A stretch of 64,000 bases of DNA from Shewanella sp. Arc9-LZ (GCF_010092445.1 NZ_CP048031.1:4340001-4404000); one strand, 5' to 3'; positions 1 through 9,672 are shown, counted from the first letter of the stretch. Notes: a model not told the origin generated them from the letters alone. Made by a program: numbers and translations.

Positions 1-45
1 AAACAGCGCAACGCATAAATACTAAACGTTATAAGGCAAAGGAGT

Positions 46-510
46 ATGCATCAATTGTCGGATCCTGAATTACTAGAATTATATAAACAACATCGTACTG
101 GCCAAGATAAATATGCATATTTTCTATTGGCTATTGTTGCATCAGCAATAGCGTTTACTGTAAATAAAACTATTGGTTTAAAAGTCACTTATGCAGACAT
201 ACCATTAGGTTTATCTGTAATCTTTTGGGGGTTAAGTTTTTATTTTGGCTGTAAATATCTTGAATGGTGCCAAACTGCAACATTTTCAAATTTTAACTTA
301 TTGCAATTAAAAAAAGGGGTTCATCCTCAACAACCACTGCACCCTCTAGAAATTGAAGCAGCAATTAATGGTGTTACTTCTGCATTGGAAAGTAACTCAT
401 CTAATGCAGGTAAATATAATAGCTTTCAATTTAAGTGTGCTATTGGTGGCGCATTAATGTTTCTTATTTGGCATGCTATTAAAGTGTATTTTTTCACAGT
501 TACCATATAA
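46..510 (+). CDS. Small inner-membrane protein of unknown function
   Basis: A 154-residue protein I do not recognise. It has a charged N-terminus (about 1-22), hydrophobic segments at about 23-40, 53-70 and 132-150, and a soluble stretch between the last two, so it is probably an inner-membrane protein with three spans. An AAGGAG sequence lies immediately before the ATG, unusually close. The next gene follows about 30 bases downstream in the same direction and may be co-transcribed. No catalytic motif is visible. Confidence 0.55.
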   Translation: MHQLSDPELLELYKQHRTGQDKYAYFLLAIVASAIAFTVNKTIGLKVTYADIPLGLSVIFWGLSFYFGCKYLEWCQTATFSNFNLLQLKKGVHPQQPLHPLEIEAAINGVTSALESNSSNAGKYNSFQFKCAIGGALMFLIWHAIKVYFFTVTI

Positions 511-541
511 TAAGAAGTTATGTGAAAAATGGAGGTTCATC

Positions 542-889
542 ATGAATAGAGCTGTGATTTTTATAGTTGCCTTATTAGCTTCGTCTTATTCGTTTTCCGA
601 CAGCGCTTCAGGTGAGTTTATGGCATATGGGCTTGGGTCTGTCTCATGCGGAAAATATTCGAGCCTAAGTAAAAATGGAAGTGGTCATGATATGGCAAAT
701 CAGTGGGTTCTCGGCTTTGTAACGGCAAAAAATGAAAGCTTGCACTTCGAGAAGGTGAATAGTTATTTGGAAGGCCTAGATACTCAGGCAATTACTAAAT
801 ACATCGAAAATTATTGTGGCACAAACCCATTGGATCAACTCTATTCTGCTGCAAATAGATTAGTTTACGATCTATCTCTTAAAAATTGA
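542..889 (+). CDS. Small secreted protein, possibly Rap1a/HdeA-like
   Basis: A 115-residue protein. The start at 542 is preferred over 473 because it has a GGAGG ribosome site at about 530 and begins directly with a signal peptide (residues 1-18, ending SYSFSDS). The mature part has two cysteines, one near the N-terminus and one in a YCGTNPL context followed by an amphipathic helix. This resembles small periplasmic proteins of the HdeA or Rap1a type, which are held by one disulfide. The family assignment is a guess from pattern only. Confidence 0.5.
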   Translation: MNRAVIFIVALLASSYSFSDSASGEFMAYGLGSVSCGKYSSLSKNGSGHDMANQWVLGFVTAKNESLHFEKVNSYLEGLDTQAITKYIENYCGTNPLDQLYSAANRLVYDLSLKN

Positions 890-1259
890 TTCTCATGCCC
901 ATAAACAGAATAAAATCACATAACAAGAGACTATGGCTCAATAACTATGATTAAGCTTTAGCACTTGAGGCAGAACATCATTCTTCTGACGATAAATAAA
1001 ACAACAGTTTGGTGTAACCATTTACTCATTCAATACTCGTACAACCCGTGTATACAGGCGTCTTAGAAGTAAGAGGTAGGGCTCAAATCCCTACCCCTTT
1101 GAATATTGAATTTTCAGAACGATGACTTTACGTTTATATTCTGTAGTTATACTTTAGCCCTCATAAAGTTTCTGTATTAACCGTATTTGACCGCCTATTT
1201 ACAACACGCTTTGTAACTGAACCAGTGACCTTGTCACTAACCCATAAGGAATCGAAACG
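890..1259. other. Gene-free stretch with one strong hairpin
   Basis: No convincing ORF. A hairpin at 1071-1099 pairs GGTAGGG (1075-1081) with CCCTACC (1089-1095), and the stem extends outward with one mismatch. It lacks a long T tract, so it may be a weak terminator or a structured RNA. It superficially resembles a tRNA T arm but no tRNA can be built around it. The distal part presumably holds the promoter of the gene at 1260. Confidence 0.4.
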
Positions 1260-1718
1260 ATGAAACAAATCTGCTTGGTTTTATTAGCTTTTTTCTCAAT
1301 AGCTGCATTGGCTGATGACGTGATGTTAGCTGACACAATGAAAGCGCTTGATACTGCGGTGTTTGACTCATTTAATCATTGCCAAAATCTGCAAGAGCTA
1401 GATAAGCACGCAAGCTTTTTTTCAGCTGATGTTGAGTTTTATCATGATAATGGTGGGGTAACGTGGGACCGTGACAGCATGATTGCCAATACAAAAAATA
1501 ATGCATGTGGTCATTACACCCGAAAGCTGGTTGAAGGATCTTTTAACGTCCACTCGATTAAAGATTTTGGTGCGATTACCGAAGGGGTACATATCTTTTG
1601 TCAAAATAAAACCAACCAATGTGAAGGTAAAGCTGACTTTGTCATGGTTTGGCGTAAAGTAGACGACAAATGGCAAATAACCCGAGTATTGAGTTATGGT
1701 CACCGTGAAAATAAATAA
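1260..1718 (+). CDS. Secreted SnoaL/NTF2-like protein (DUF4440 type)
   Basis: A 152-residue protein with a cleavable signal peptide (residues 1-18, ending AALADD). The remainder has the hallmarks of the NTF2-like cone fold: an N-terminal helix, the segment FFSADVEFYHDNGGVTWDRD, and a C-terminal strand FVMVWRKVDDKWQITRVLSYGH typical of DUF4440/SnoaL-like proteins. Such proteins bind small ligands or act as accessory domains, and the substrate cannot be predicted. AAGGA precedes the ATG. The DUF1499 lipoprotein gene follows 13 bases downstream and is likely in the same operon. Confidence 0.7.
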   Translation: MKQICLVLLAFFSIAALADDVMLADTMKALDTAVFDSFNHCQNLQELDKHASFFSADVEFYHDNGGVTWDRDSMIANTKNNACGHYTRKLVEGSFNVHSIKDFGAITEGVHIFCQNKTNQCEGKADFVMVWRKVDDKWQITRVLSYGHRENK

Positions 1719-1731
1719 AAGGATATTAATA

Positions 1732-2181
1732 ATGTACAAGCAGATTTCAATTATTACACTCAGCATGACGCTGTTAATGGGTTGTTCTGGCACCGTGCCT
1801 ACTTTAGGCATTAATGATGGCCAGTTAATGCCATGTCCTGAATCGCCAAATTGTGTCAGTAGCCAACAATCAGCTGCAGATGAAGAGCATGCTATACAAC
1901 CGATTGAGTTCGTCGGCACACGCCAGCAGGCGCAGGCAAAACTGTTGCACGTATTAAAGACTGCTGAACGAGCGAATATCGTCGTGGTTGAGGATGATTA
2001 TATCCGAGTAGAATTTACCTCGCAGATAATGCGGTTTGTCGATGATGTTGAGTTTTACTTTCCGTCAACAGCATCCGATAAAATAACTATCCATGTTAGA
2101 TCCGCTTCTCGTATCGGAGAGTCTGACTTTGGGGTTAACCGCGAGCGAATAGAACAGATTAGAAATAACGTCAAACTATAG
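1732..2181 (+). CDS. DUF1499 family lipoprotein
   Basis: A 149-residue predicted lipoprotein. The start at 1732 is preferred because AAAGGAT precedes it and the protein then opens with a lipoprotein signal whose lipobox is LLMGC. The mature sequence contains CPESPNCVSSQ, the signature of DUF1499, followed by the family's typical alternating strands (IVVVEDDYIRVEFTS, FVDDVEFYFP, ITIHVRSASRIGESDFGVNRERIEQIR). The biochemical role of the family is unknown. It closely follows the secreted NTF2-like gene. Confidence 0.8.
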   Translation: MYKQISIITLSMTLLMGCSGTVPTLGINDGQLMPCPESPNCVSSQQSAADEEHAIQPIEFVGTRQQAQAKLLHVLKTAERANIVVVEDDYIRVEFTSQIMRFVDDVEFYFPSTASDKITIHVRSASRIGESDFGVNRERIEQIRNNVKL

Positions 2182-2376
2182 TGACTGCCAGGTAAATAAC
2201 AGGTTTGCTTGTGTCTATTTCATTTGGCTAAAAATGAAATAGATGGAAGCGATCATACCCAGAGGTTGGTCTGAGGCGTTCGTATACAGAGCCGTTATGT
2301 GTTTGGTTAGTTTCAGGTTATCTACTGCGACATGGTCAACTAAACGTCATCAACGGTGATATCATCAACTATTAGC

Positions 2377-2403
2377 TATCAACTATCAACTATCAACTAT
2401 CAG
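2377..2403. repeat. Heptameric tandem repeat TATCAAC
   Basis: Three consecutive copies of TATCAAC followed by a partial TATCAG, just upstream of the small membrane protein gene at 2426. Simple 7-bp slippage repeat; it may change promoter or leader spacing. Confidence 0.7.
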
Positions 2404-2425
2404 CTCATCAAAGTCTGGAGTTAGC

Positions 2426-2617
2426 ATGAATAATAAAATTATTGGGATTGTGCTTGTTATTGCGGGTATTTTTTTAGCGTTGTGGGGCTACAATATTTAT
2501 GATGCAGCGAGCTCCCAACTTACCCGCGCCATAAGTGGTGATACACCTATTGAAGCCTGGGCTGGAATGGCGGGTGGTATTATTGCGGTTCTAATAGGTA
2601 TTACAAAGTTGAAATAA
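2426..2617 (+). CDS. DUF3185-type small membrane protein
   Basis: A 63-residue protein with two hydrophobic segments (about 3-22 and 43-60) joined by a polar loop containing YDAASSQLTRAISGDTPIEAW. The size, the glycine-rich second span and the loop match DUF3185 proteins, small inner-membrane proteins of unknown function. GGAG precedes the ATG. It appears to be transcribed alone. Confidence 0.65.
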   Translation: MNNKIIGIVLVIAGIFLALWGYNIYDAASSQLTRAISGDTPIEAWAGMAGGIIAVLIGITKLK

Positions 2618-2838
2618 TGGTTGTGATTTTGCGTTGAAATCAAAATACTCAACCATAATGGCTATCAATTAATGTTTATTTATAGGCATGGTTATTGGTT
2701 CTAAAAACCGCAAATTAGCACCGCATAAACAGCTAAGGATTATGGTTTTTTACCTTTGAACGTTCATTACTATTGGCACCGGTAAAGGTTGCAGTAAATA
2801 ACCACTGCAACCTTATTTTAGACCTCACCTAAATAACG

Positions 2839-3435
2839 TTATCCAGCCAGCTTGTCGTTAAGTAAATCGAGTCTATCTTGTCCCCAAAATGGCTCATTTT
2901 GATACACATAGGTCGGTACTCCCAACAAGCCTTTTTCAATAGCATCTACAGTATTAGATTCGTATATTACTTCGATTTCGGCTGACAATGCTTGCTGCAC
3001 AACACTGTCGGCGTCGACATTGAGTGAGGTTAATATTTGCTTAATCACCGCTTCATCAGCAATGTTTTGATCTTTTGCCCAACATGCTGCCAGTACATTA
3101 CCAACAAATTCACCGACAGCTTGTCCAGCTTGTTGTAACACAATTGTGCATCTGTCGGCCAGACTTGGGTCTGCAGGGAAAAAAGCAGGCTGTAGATTAA
3201 GGGTCAATTTGCGCTTTGTTGACCAACGAGCTAACTCAATTAAGCGATAGTCTTGTCGAGCTTGCAGGCGTTGTTTTACCGGTAACACACCTAATTCAGC
3301 AAATAATTTTGCCAGTTTAATCGGCTTATAGTCGATAGCAGCTTTGTGCTGTTCAGCCAACGAGGTAAAGGTGCTATGGCCTAAATAGGCATAAGGAGAA
3401 AGACTCGTAAAATAATAATCTATTGCTGTTGTCAT
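2839..3435 (-). CDS. 2-hydroxychromene-2-carboxylate isomerase-like, DsbA superfamily
   Basis: A 198-residue protein of the kappa-GST/DsbA-like family. The N-terminal YYFTSLSPYAYLG has the serine of the family (SP-Y) in place of a CxxC, so it is not a disulfide oxidase. The C-terminal LLGVPTYVYQNEPFWGQDRLDLL holds the conserved cis-proline region (GVPT) and the FWGQDR motif typical of 2-hydroxychromene-2-carboxylate isomerases such as NahD. These enzymes use glutathione in aromatic catabolism. No other aromatic pathway gene is adjacent, so the natural substrate is uncertain. Confidence 0.8.
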   Translation of the reverse strand: MTTAIDYYFTSLSPYAYLGHSTFTSLAEQHKAAIDYKPIKLAKLFAELGVLPVKQRLQARQDYRLIELARWSTKRKLTLNLQPAFFPADPSLADRCTIVLQQAGQAVGEFVGNVLAACWAKDQNIADEAVIKQILTSLNVDADSVVQQALSAEIEVIYESNTVDAIEKGLLGVPTYVYQNEPFWGQDRLDLLNDKLAG

Positions 3436-3904
3436 GGTTCACATTACCTTTTTGGGCTTATTTGAGAGGCTGAGTCGTCACACTCGTGTATTTAGCTTAT
3501 ACCTAGCATTAACTGCTAATAGATAACTGATAACTGATAACGACCATAATACAATCATAACTAACAGTTAAATTCCAAGTACTATGGCTGAAAGTCTGCC
3601 TTCTGGCCACTGAGAAAGTTAATATAAAGTCTATGATAATCTCACAATAAACCTTAAAGAATATTAAGTCTCTCAACGATTAAGACCATAATGTCATAAG
3701 GCAGAACAACACAGAATCTGTTACAGGATCAATTGTTGTAACTCACTCTTTAGCTTAAAAAGTGTTTCACACTCCCGCTAAGTGACTGAGATTGAACATA
3801 GTCGGCATAACGCTGTTATAGAGTGATGCTGATAAATACAAAAAGTGCCAAAAGGCACTTTTTATATTTTAAAGAGGAAAGATACCTCTTTAGCAACTTA
3901 GCAT
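3436..3904. other. Gene-free stretch with heptad repeat and terminator
   Basis: Contains the promoter region of the isomerase gene, a short heptad repeat of ATAACTG (3523-3542), and at its distal end the terminator of the flotillin operon. I see no gene. Confidence 0.5.
3840..3863 (-). terminator. Rho-independent terminator of the yqiJ-yqiK operon
   Basis: Perfect 10-bp stem AAAAAGTGCC / GGCACTTTTT with a four-base loop, U-rich on both strands. It lies about 40 bases beyond the end of yqiK, which reads on the minus strand. Confidence 0.85.
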
Positions 3905-5668
3905 TTATTGCGCTGGATTAATGCCAGGGATAACTTCATCCACACCAAAGCCTGTTTTGGCCGATTGAATGACATTAATCGCTTCAGATGTCAGTGCATT
4001 ATTGCCTGTCAGTAGGTCATTTAAATTACCAGACTCTGAATTAACCAAGCCTAACTCTCGTAGCATAGCGTCAACCACAGGAGCATTAGCACGATAGTTT
4101 AATGCAGCAGTGGTTACTTGCTCTGCAATACCCCCCTGGGATTGGTTACCCTCGCCGTTACTCATTTGATTGCCCGTACCATAGCCTTGTAAAATCTTAA
4201 TACCTTCAATTTTTTCAAGCGGTTTAACGGCTTGAGCAATAATGTCTGGTAAGGCTTTTAATATGGCTAATGATCTTTGCAGTGCAATTTGTTCGTTGCT
4301 CAGTACGTTTTCAGCTTCGTACTGTGCCCGCTTACCCGCAGCTTCGACTGCATAGATTTTCTCATCGGCTGAGGCTTTTAGCATCTTAGCGTCTGCACTG
4401 GCACGCGCTTCAATTAAAATGGCGCTAGCTCTATCTTCCGCGGCAACTTTTTCTGATTCAGCTCGAACCGTAACACCCACGGCCTCACGCTCAGCTTCTT
4501 TTCGGGCATCAATAACTTCAATGTCTTTACGACGATTAGCTTCAGCAGTTTGGCGCGCAGTAATAACCGCTTCTTCTTTTTCTACCTTGGTTTTCTCAGC
4601 TTCTGCAGCGCGAGCGCGAGCGGCTGACTCTTCTTCTGACTTAGCGGCCACCGCAATGCGTTTGTCTTGTTCAGATACTTCAATATCGCGTTGTTGCTGA
4701 ATGCGTGACTGTTCAATAGACTTATACTTTTCAATTTCACGGGTTTCGATGTCTTTGGTTTTTTCAATTTCAGCCGTTTCAATTGCGCGCTCTTTGGCAA
4801 TTTCGGCTTCACGCTCTTCGCGGGCTTTATTTTCTTTTTGTTTAATGATTTCAGCTTTTTGATCGGCACGTTTAAATTCAAGCGACTGTTGCTGAGCGAG
4901 GCGAGCTTCTTCTTCCGACTTTTCGATTTCTAACGATTCTTTTTCTGCTTCAAGATTACGCTGTTCAATTTTGATGCGGTTTTCTTGCTGAATATCGTTG
5001 GTTTCTTTACGTTTTTCTTCAATGATTTTTGCTAGACGAGCACGACCTTCGGCATCAAATGCGTTATTTTCATTAAAAAATTGCAAGTCAGTTTGATCAA
5101 AACCCGTGAGCGACACAGATTCTAATTCTAGGCCGTTTTTCTCAAGGTCATTGGCGACATTATTCTGCACTCGCTGGACAAAGTCAGCGCGCTGCTCGTG
5201 CATTTCGGTCATGGTCATTTCGGCTGCAACGGTACGCAATACGTCGACAAACTTTGATTCCATTAATTTTTTTAGTTCTTCAACACGATTAGTGCGAGTG
5301 CCTAACGTTTGCGCTGCCATTGAAATCCCTTCGGCATTTGGCGCAACACGTAAATAGAAGTCGGCTTTTACATCCACGCGCATTCTGTCTTTGGTGATCA
5401 GGGCATCTTTTTGATTTTTTTCGACTTCAATACGCAAGGTATTCATATTGACCGAAATCGTTTCGTGCAGCACTGGCAGCACAATTGCGCCACCATCTTT
5501 AATGATTTTCTCACCGCCGAACCCGGTACGAACAAAAGCCATTTCTTTACTGGCTCGTTTGTACAGTTTGGCAAAAATAAGTCCAATAATAATCAATCCT
5601 AATACTGCTATGCCAGCAATAAGGAGGACAAAGCCGCTTCCTGAATCAAAGTTTGTTAACGTTTCCAT
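3905..5668 (-). CDS. yqiK: Flotillin-like membrane scaffold protein YqiK
   Basis: A 587-residue flotillin. An N-terminal membrane segment (about 13-33) is followed by an SPFH/band-7 domain (about 45-220, with VRTGFGGEKIIKDGGAIVLPVLHE), then a very long charged coiled coil (about 215-430) rich in Glu, Lys, Arg and Ala, and a C-terminal flotillin tail (LQRSLAILKALPDIIAQAVKP). Flotillins form large oligomers on the inner membrane and organise membrane microdomains. The length and domain order match bacterial YqiK. The yqiJ gene lies 95 bases upstream in the same direction, the usual arrangement. Confidence 0.93.
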   Translation of the reverse strand: METLTNFDSGSGFVLLIAGIAVLGLIIIGLIFAKLYKRASKEMAFVRTGFGGEKIIKDGGAIVLPVLHETISVNMNTLRIEVEKNQKDALITKDRMRVDVKADFYLRVAPNAEGISMAAQTLGTRTNRVEELKKLMESKFVDVLRTVAAEMTMTEMHEQRADFVQRVQNNVANDLEKNGLELESVSLTGFDQTDLQFFNENNAFDAEGRARLAKIIEEKRKETNDIQQENRIKIEQRNLEAEKESLEIEKSEEEARLAQQQSLEFKRADQKAEIIKQKENKAREEREAEIAKERAIETAEIEKTKDIETREIEKYKSIEQSRIQQQRDIEVSEQDKRIAVAAKSEEESAARARAAEAEKTKVEKEEAVITARQTAEANRRKDIEVIDARKEAEREAVGVTVRAESEKVAAEDRASAILIEARASADAKMLKASADEKIYAVEAAGKRAQYEAENVLSNEQIALQRSLAILKALPDIIAQAVKPLEKIEGIKILQGYGTGNQMSNGEGNQSQGGIAEQVTTAALNYRANAPVVDAMLRELGLVNSESGNLNDLLTGNNALTSEAINVIQSAKTGFGVDEVIPGINPAQ

Positions 5669-5763
5669 TTAATTTCCTTTTAAATACAACTGTGTTTTAT
5701 CAAAAAGTGTCATTGGAATGACATTTTTATTTTTAGGGTATATCTCAATAAGATATTTTTAGG

Positions 5764-6402
5764 TTAACTGAATCTGGTTGCTGTCCAGACTTTGCCTTGA
5801 TGAGCGATGAGTACAACATCGACGCCTGGCAAAAATTCGACATCGTCGTGTTCTGGTTCAACTAACACGTAGTGTTTCTGCCCAAATGTGTCCCGAACCA
5901 CCGCTTCTGTCGGCATGCCTTTTATTGCACGACCTTGGGTTATCTTGCCGACACAACCGCCAAGCGCATCAATTGATATTGCTGAGGTTTCGTTTTTAGG
6001 GAGAATATTGGCAATACCATTACCAATAAAGTGGCTTGAAAAAAACATTATGACTATCGCAACAGGTACGGTGATGATTTGGGGTAAGAAGCTGCCAAAA
6101 AGTTGTGAATAGCCAAAGTTAATCACATACCCTGCTATCGCAAAACTACTTAACGCTAATACAAACCAGATAAGTAACGGTAAGCGATTAAGACACAGCC
6201 AACCCAATATACCGGTCATCCCGGTAACAGATACCGTGGTATCAACATCTGTATCTACATCGAGTGAAAACCAATTATCAAGTGCACTAAATACACTTAA
6301 GCCTGCAATCAAGGCGATGATTTCGAACATCCCCAATATGACCACAATAGCGAGCGCAATTGAAAAGGGTATATTTGCTTGAGCGACTAAAAAAGCCTGC
6401 AT
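5764..6402 (-). CDS. yqiJ: YqiJ-like membrane protein, NfeD-type partner of flotillin
   Basis: A 212-residue protein with hydrophobic spans at about 10-40, 65-95 and 100-130 and a C-terminal soluble domain (about 140-212: GGCVGKITQGRAIKGMPTEAVVRDTFGQKHYVLVEPE) with the OB-fold pattern of NfeD-related proteins. NfeD-like proteins are encoded next to flotillins and thought to work with them in the membrane. It is the first gene of a two-gene operon with yqiK. Confidence 0.88.
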   Translation of the reverse strand: MQAFLVAQANIPFSIALAIVVILGMFEIIALIAGLSVFSALDNWFSLDVDTDVDTTVSVTGMTGILGWLCLNRLPLLIWFVLALSSFAIAGYVINFGYSQLFGSFLPQIITVPVAIVIMFFSSHFIGNGIANILPKNETSAISIDALGGCVGKITQGRAIKGMPTEAVVRDTFGQKHYVLVEPEHDDVEFLPGVDVVLIAHQGKVWTATRFS

Positions 6403-6749
6403 TGTTTCTCCATAAACCTAACGGGTTAAACTCCATTTGATTGTAAAATATCATGTTATTTTGCAGGAGGATATGAGCGAATAATAATTCCGGATGCTTT
6501 TTGAGATGTAAGCCTACTATTATGGATAAATCGGAACAATTTTGATTCGACAATACTCAAACAAAACCGCGCGCATAAAGCAGTGATGCCATAATTGTTG
6601 AGAACAATCTAAAACGTAAGTTGAGTATTTTCAGCGCTTCGACACGACGTAAACACAAACGATACTGCAGACTAATGCAGTGATCTGAGGCCGTGTTATT
6701 TGTACGTAAGCTAGCTCTTATTGCTATCTCATAATGCCAACTCTTATTG
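6403..6749. other. Gene-free stretch upstream of yqiJ
   Basis: Holds the promoter side of yqiJ and the 3' flank of the hydrolase gene, both on the minus strand. No credible ORF, repeat or RNA gene was found. Confidence 0.4.
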
Positions 6750-7634
6750 CTAAGTTATTTGCTTAGTACGACTTAATCTAAACTGTAAGTAGGCAGCGAT
6801 AATGGCATTCGCGTCTTCGACTTGTGGGTAATGCCCCAACGTAGGCAGTTCGGTTACATCTGCATGAGGAATCAATTTACGATAATGATCGATCATGTGT
6901 TGGCCCGAGATCGGATCTTTAGCCCCTGCGATCAACTTGATCGGTATTGTACTGTCGATAATCGCCCCAACCCAACGTTCGCGGTGTTGTTTACGCTGGG
7001 TGATATAGTTAATCAATTTATGCATTACCGCTAAGCCATTATTGTGGTTAAGCAGTTGCCATAAAGCGTCGATAACCTGTGGCGTAGGCGGTGTCGATGG
7101 TCCAAATATACGTTGTAAATTAGCAGCAAACTTTTGTTTGTTAATTAACTTAGACACCAGAGGCCCTAATGGAGACAGTAACAAGGTTTGAATGAGCAAA
7201 GGTTTGTGGGTTTCGGGAAACAAACCCCCATTAAGAAAACACACACTGTTAATACTCAATGTACTGTTGCCATCAAGTTGTCTTGCTAACAACTCTTGCG
7301 CGACCGTATCACCATAGTCATGGGCTAAAATATGATAATGGCTAACGCCAAACTGCTGTAAAACAGCTTCATAAATATCGGCTTGCTGACTGATTAAATA
7401 ATCAACATTTTTGGGTTTGTCTGAAAATCCAAAACCCAACATATCAAGAGTTACCACAAAATAGTGTTGAGTTAACTCATGCCACATACCTTCCCAATCC
7501 CAACTTGCGCTAGGGTAACCATGAATTAGCAATAACGCTGGTGCCGTTCTATCACCCGCTTGACGAGTAAAGATCTGCTGATCGTTAATAGACAAAAATT
7601 GCCCCTGCTGTTGCCACTCGCACAGTTCGATCAT
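6750..7634 (-). CDS. Alpha/beta hydrolase, haloalkane dehalogenase/epoxide hydrolase-like
   Basis: A 294-residue alpha/beta hydrolase. It shows the oxyanion segment LLIHGYPSASWDW, the strand VVTLDMLGFGFSDKP, and a nucleophile elbow AHDYGDT in which Asp replaces Ser, as in epoxide hydrolases and haloalkane dehalogenases. The catalytic acid is probably in LIAGAKDPISG and the catalytic histidine in TLGHYPQVEDA. It is a cytoplasmic, apparently monocistronic gene. The substrate cannot be predicted from sequence alone. Confidence 0.8.
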   Translation of the reverse strand: MIELCEWQQQGQFLSINDQQIFTRQAGDRTAPALLLIHGYPSASWDWEGMWHELTQHYFVVTLDMLGFGFSDKPKNVDYLISQQADIYEAVLQQFGVSHYHILAHDYGDTVAQELLARQLDGNSTLSINSVCFLNGGLFPETHKPLLIQTLLLSPLGPLVSKLINKQKFAANLQRIFGPSTPPTPQVIDALWQLLNHNNGLAVMHKLINYITQRKQHRERWVGAIIDSTIPIKLIAGAKDPISGQHMIDHYRKLIPHADVTELPTLGHYPQVEDANAIIAAYLQFRLSRTKQIT

Positions 7635-8171
7635 GACGATATTTTCCGCTAAATAATGAGTTTAGATAACAGAATCACACATCATCCCCATATTGGCTAG
7701 TCTGTTTTTATGGAAATTAATCCATAAAAATTAACTTAATTACACTTAAATTAATGATAAATAAATACTTAAATTAGCCAGCATTTTTCGTTCCTTTAAA
7801 TCATCACGAAAGTAGTATTTTTAAGCATTGGACGTATACTTATTAGTATTCCCTCGTAATGACGGTAAACTTATTGATGCAAATGCTAGCTGACCCACAA
7901 ACACTGCATGATAATCTTAAATTGCTATACCGTAGCGCCATTCCTGGTATCGCAATTACTGCTCTCACAATCACTTAACCACCTACTAATATAAAACTAA
8001 ATGTTCTGTTAATTTATTGTCTGATTAATGGGCGCTGGTGCTATGATTCCAGTTTATTCGACTTCAGTTAAACCACACATAAAGTTAAGCTTTTTATTTT
8101 AAAGAATAAAATATTAATGATCAGCTATTAGCCCAATAGTTATTAACTGATTAACATCGCGAGGAACGTCA
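7635..8171. other. Gene-free divergent promoter region
   Basis: About 540 bases between the divergent hydrolase and exporter genes. AT-rich with several A/T tracts and no convincing ORF. It must contain promoters for both neighbours. I found no clear palindromic operator. Confidence 0.4.
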
Positions 8172-8915
8172 GTGTTAACAGATCCATTGTTTTGGTTAGT
8201 CGCTATTCCAGCGGTATTAATCACCGGGATGTCAAAATCAGGCTTTGCTGGCGGTGCAGGCGGATTAACCGTGCCTTTACTTGCCTTGGCCATTAGCCCA
8301 GCAGCAGCCGCGGCAGTGATGTTACCGCTATTGGTTTACATGGACTTTCTAAGTGTGCGCTCTTGGTGGGGAAAACAAAATACGACCCAACTGTGGATTT
8401 TGTTGCCTGCGGCCATTATCGGTATTGTGGTGGCTTATCTGCTATTTGATCAACTTAACGAGCAGTATTTACGCGGCTTATTAGGGGTTATTTCGTTAGG
8501 ATTTGGTGTTTATGGTTTGACATTAGGAGAATGGTCACAACGAAAACCATCCTCTTTTATCGGCCGAGTTTGCGGCACAATTGCTGGCTTTACCAGTTTT
8601 GTTGCTCATGCCGGTGGGCCACCATTAAATGCCTATTTAATCCCGCTGCGTTTAGTTAAAACAGAATACTTAGGCACTGCGGTGGTATTTTTTGCAGTAG
8701 TGAATGCTGTGAAGTTAATTCCCTACAGCATGCTAGGACAAATTAACCTTAGTAATTTATTAGTCTCTGCATCATTGGCGCCCATTGCCTGGATTGGGGT
8801 AAAACTCGGACTGCGCATTCAAGATAAGTTTGATGAAAAACAGTTTAAAAAAATCATCCTCAGTTTAATGATCGTGGTAGGTTTACGCTTATTGTGGACG
8901 GCACTGATACCATAA
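8172..8915 (+). CDS. TauE/SafE (TSUP) family transporter
   Basis: A 247-residue integral membrane protein starting at GTG with GAGGA eight bases upstream. It opens with the TSUP signature SKSGFAGGAGGLTVPLLAL and repeats the family's half-motif in CGTIAGFTSFVAHAGGPPLNAYLIPLRL (the GF-S-F-AHAGGP pattern). About eight membrane spans are visible. TSUP proteins export sulfite, sulfoacetate or related anions, and the real substrate is unknown here. The flavin reductase-like gene follows after 127 bases. Confidence 0.88.
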   Translation: MLTDPLFWLVAIPAVLITGMSKSGFAGGAGGLTVPLLALAISPAAAAAVMLPLLVYMDFLSVRSWWGKQNTTQLWILLPAAIIGIVVAYLLFDQLNEQYLRGLLGVISLGFGVYGLTLGEWSQRKPSSFIGRVCGTIAGFTSFVAHAGGPPLNAYLIPLRLVKTEYLGTAVVFFAVVNAVKLIPYSMLGQINLSNLLVSASLAPIAWIGVKLGLRIQDKFDEKQFKKIILSLMIVVGLRLLWTALIP

Positions 8916-9042
8916 TTGATGTGGTAATATTTATGTATCGCGTTGATTCATAAATTGAGCTATCAAATTGAGCCATCCAATTTAAATCATCGTAATATTT
9001 GATACCGCTATAACAAGCCCAACAATATAAATAAGGTAAAAT

Positions 9043-9672
9043 ATGAGTGCTGATAATCGCTATTTTTATGAACCCAGCAAAGGTCATGGTCTGCCACATA
9101 ACCCACTTAATGCCATTATAGGCCCACGTCCCATTGGTTGGATTGCCTCTCGCAATGCTCAAGGCCAGCGAAATCTAGCGCCTTATAGCTTCTTTAACTG
9201 CTTTAATTACGATCCGCCAATTATCGGCTTTGCCAGTACAGGTTGGAAAGACAGCGTCGCCAACATTGTTGAAACTGGCGAGTTTGTATGGAACTTAACT
9301 ACCCGCAGTTTAGCCGCGCAAATGAATCAAACCTCTGCAGCATTGCCCCGTGGCACTGATGAGTTTGAATTTGCCGGATTGACACCAATAGCAGGCAACA
9401 TTGTTAAGGCTGACCGCATTGCACAAAGCCCGGTCAGCTTCGAATGCAAACTGTCGCAATGCATTCAGTTAACCGCAGCTAATGGTGACAAAATTGATAC
9501 TTGGTTAGTGCTTGGTGAGGTTGTAGCTGTACACATTGAAAAACACTTGCTGAGCCCAGAAGGAATTTATCAAACAGCATTAGCTGAGCCTGTTTTGCGC
9601 GCAGGTGGACCATCGGCTTATTATGGTATTTCTGACGAGTTACGTTTTGATTTGCATCGCCCGACTTTATAA
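9043..9672 (+). CDS. Flavin reductase-like, FMN-binding split-barrel protein
   Basis: A 209-residue protein with the flavin-reductase-like FMN-binding fold: IGPRPIGWIASRNAQGQRNLAPYSFFNCFNYDPPIIGFAST is the FMN-phosphate region typical of the family, followed by NIVETGEFVWNL and the central ALPRGTDEFEFAGLTP. These proteins bind FMN and often reduce it with NAD(P)H or act as redox proteins of unknown substrate. The start at 9043 has AAGGT upstream. Confidence 0.82.
   Translation: MSADNRYFYEPSKGHGLPHNPLNAIIGPRPIGWIASRNAQGQRNLAPYSFFNCFNYDPPIIGFASTGWKDSVANIVETGEFVWNLTTRSLAAQMNQTSAALPRGTDEFEFAGLTPIAGNIVKADRIAQSPVSFECKLSQCIQLTAANGDKIDTWLVLGEVVAVHIEKHLLSPEGIYQTALAEPVLRAGGPSAYYGISDELRFDLHRPTL

Noticed and set aside
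1..45. Sequence before the first gene resembles the end of an integron attC site (AACG and GCATAA elements).
   Set aside because: Only 45 bases are visible, no proper GTTRRRY core is present and no attC follows the next two genes.
1071..1099. Hairpin with a CTCAAAT loop resembling a tRNA T arm.
   Set aside because: No acceptor stem, anticodon arm or CCA end can be placed around it, so a tRNA or tRNA fragment is not supported.
4419..4881. Long Lys- or Ala/Ser-rich frames overlapping the flotillin gene on both strands.
   Set aside because: They are shadows of the repetitive coiled-coil coding sequence of yqiK.
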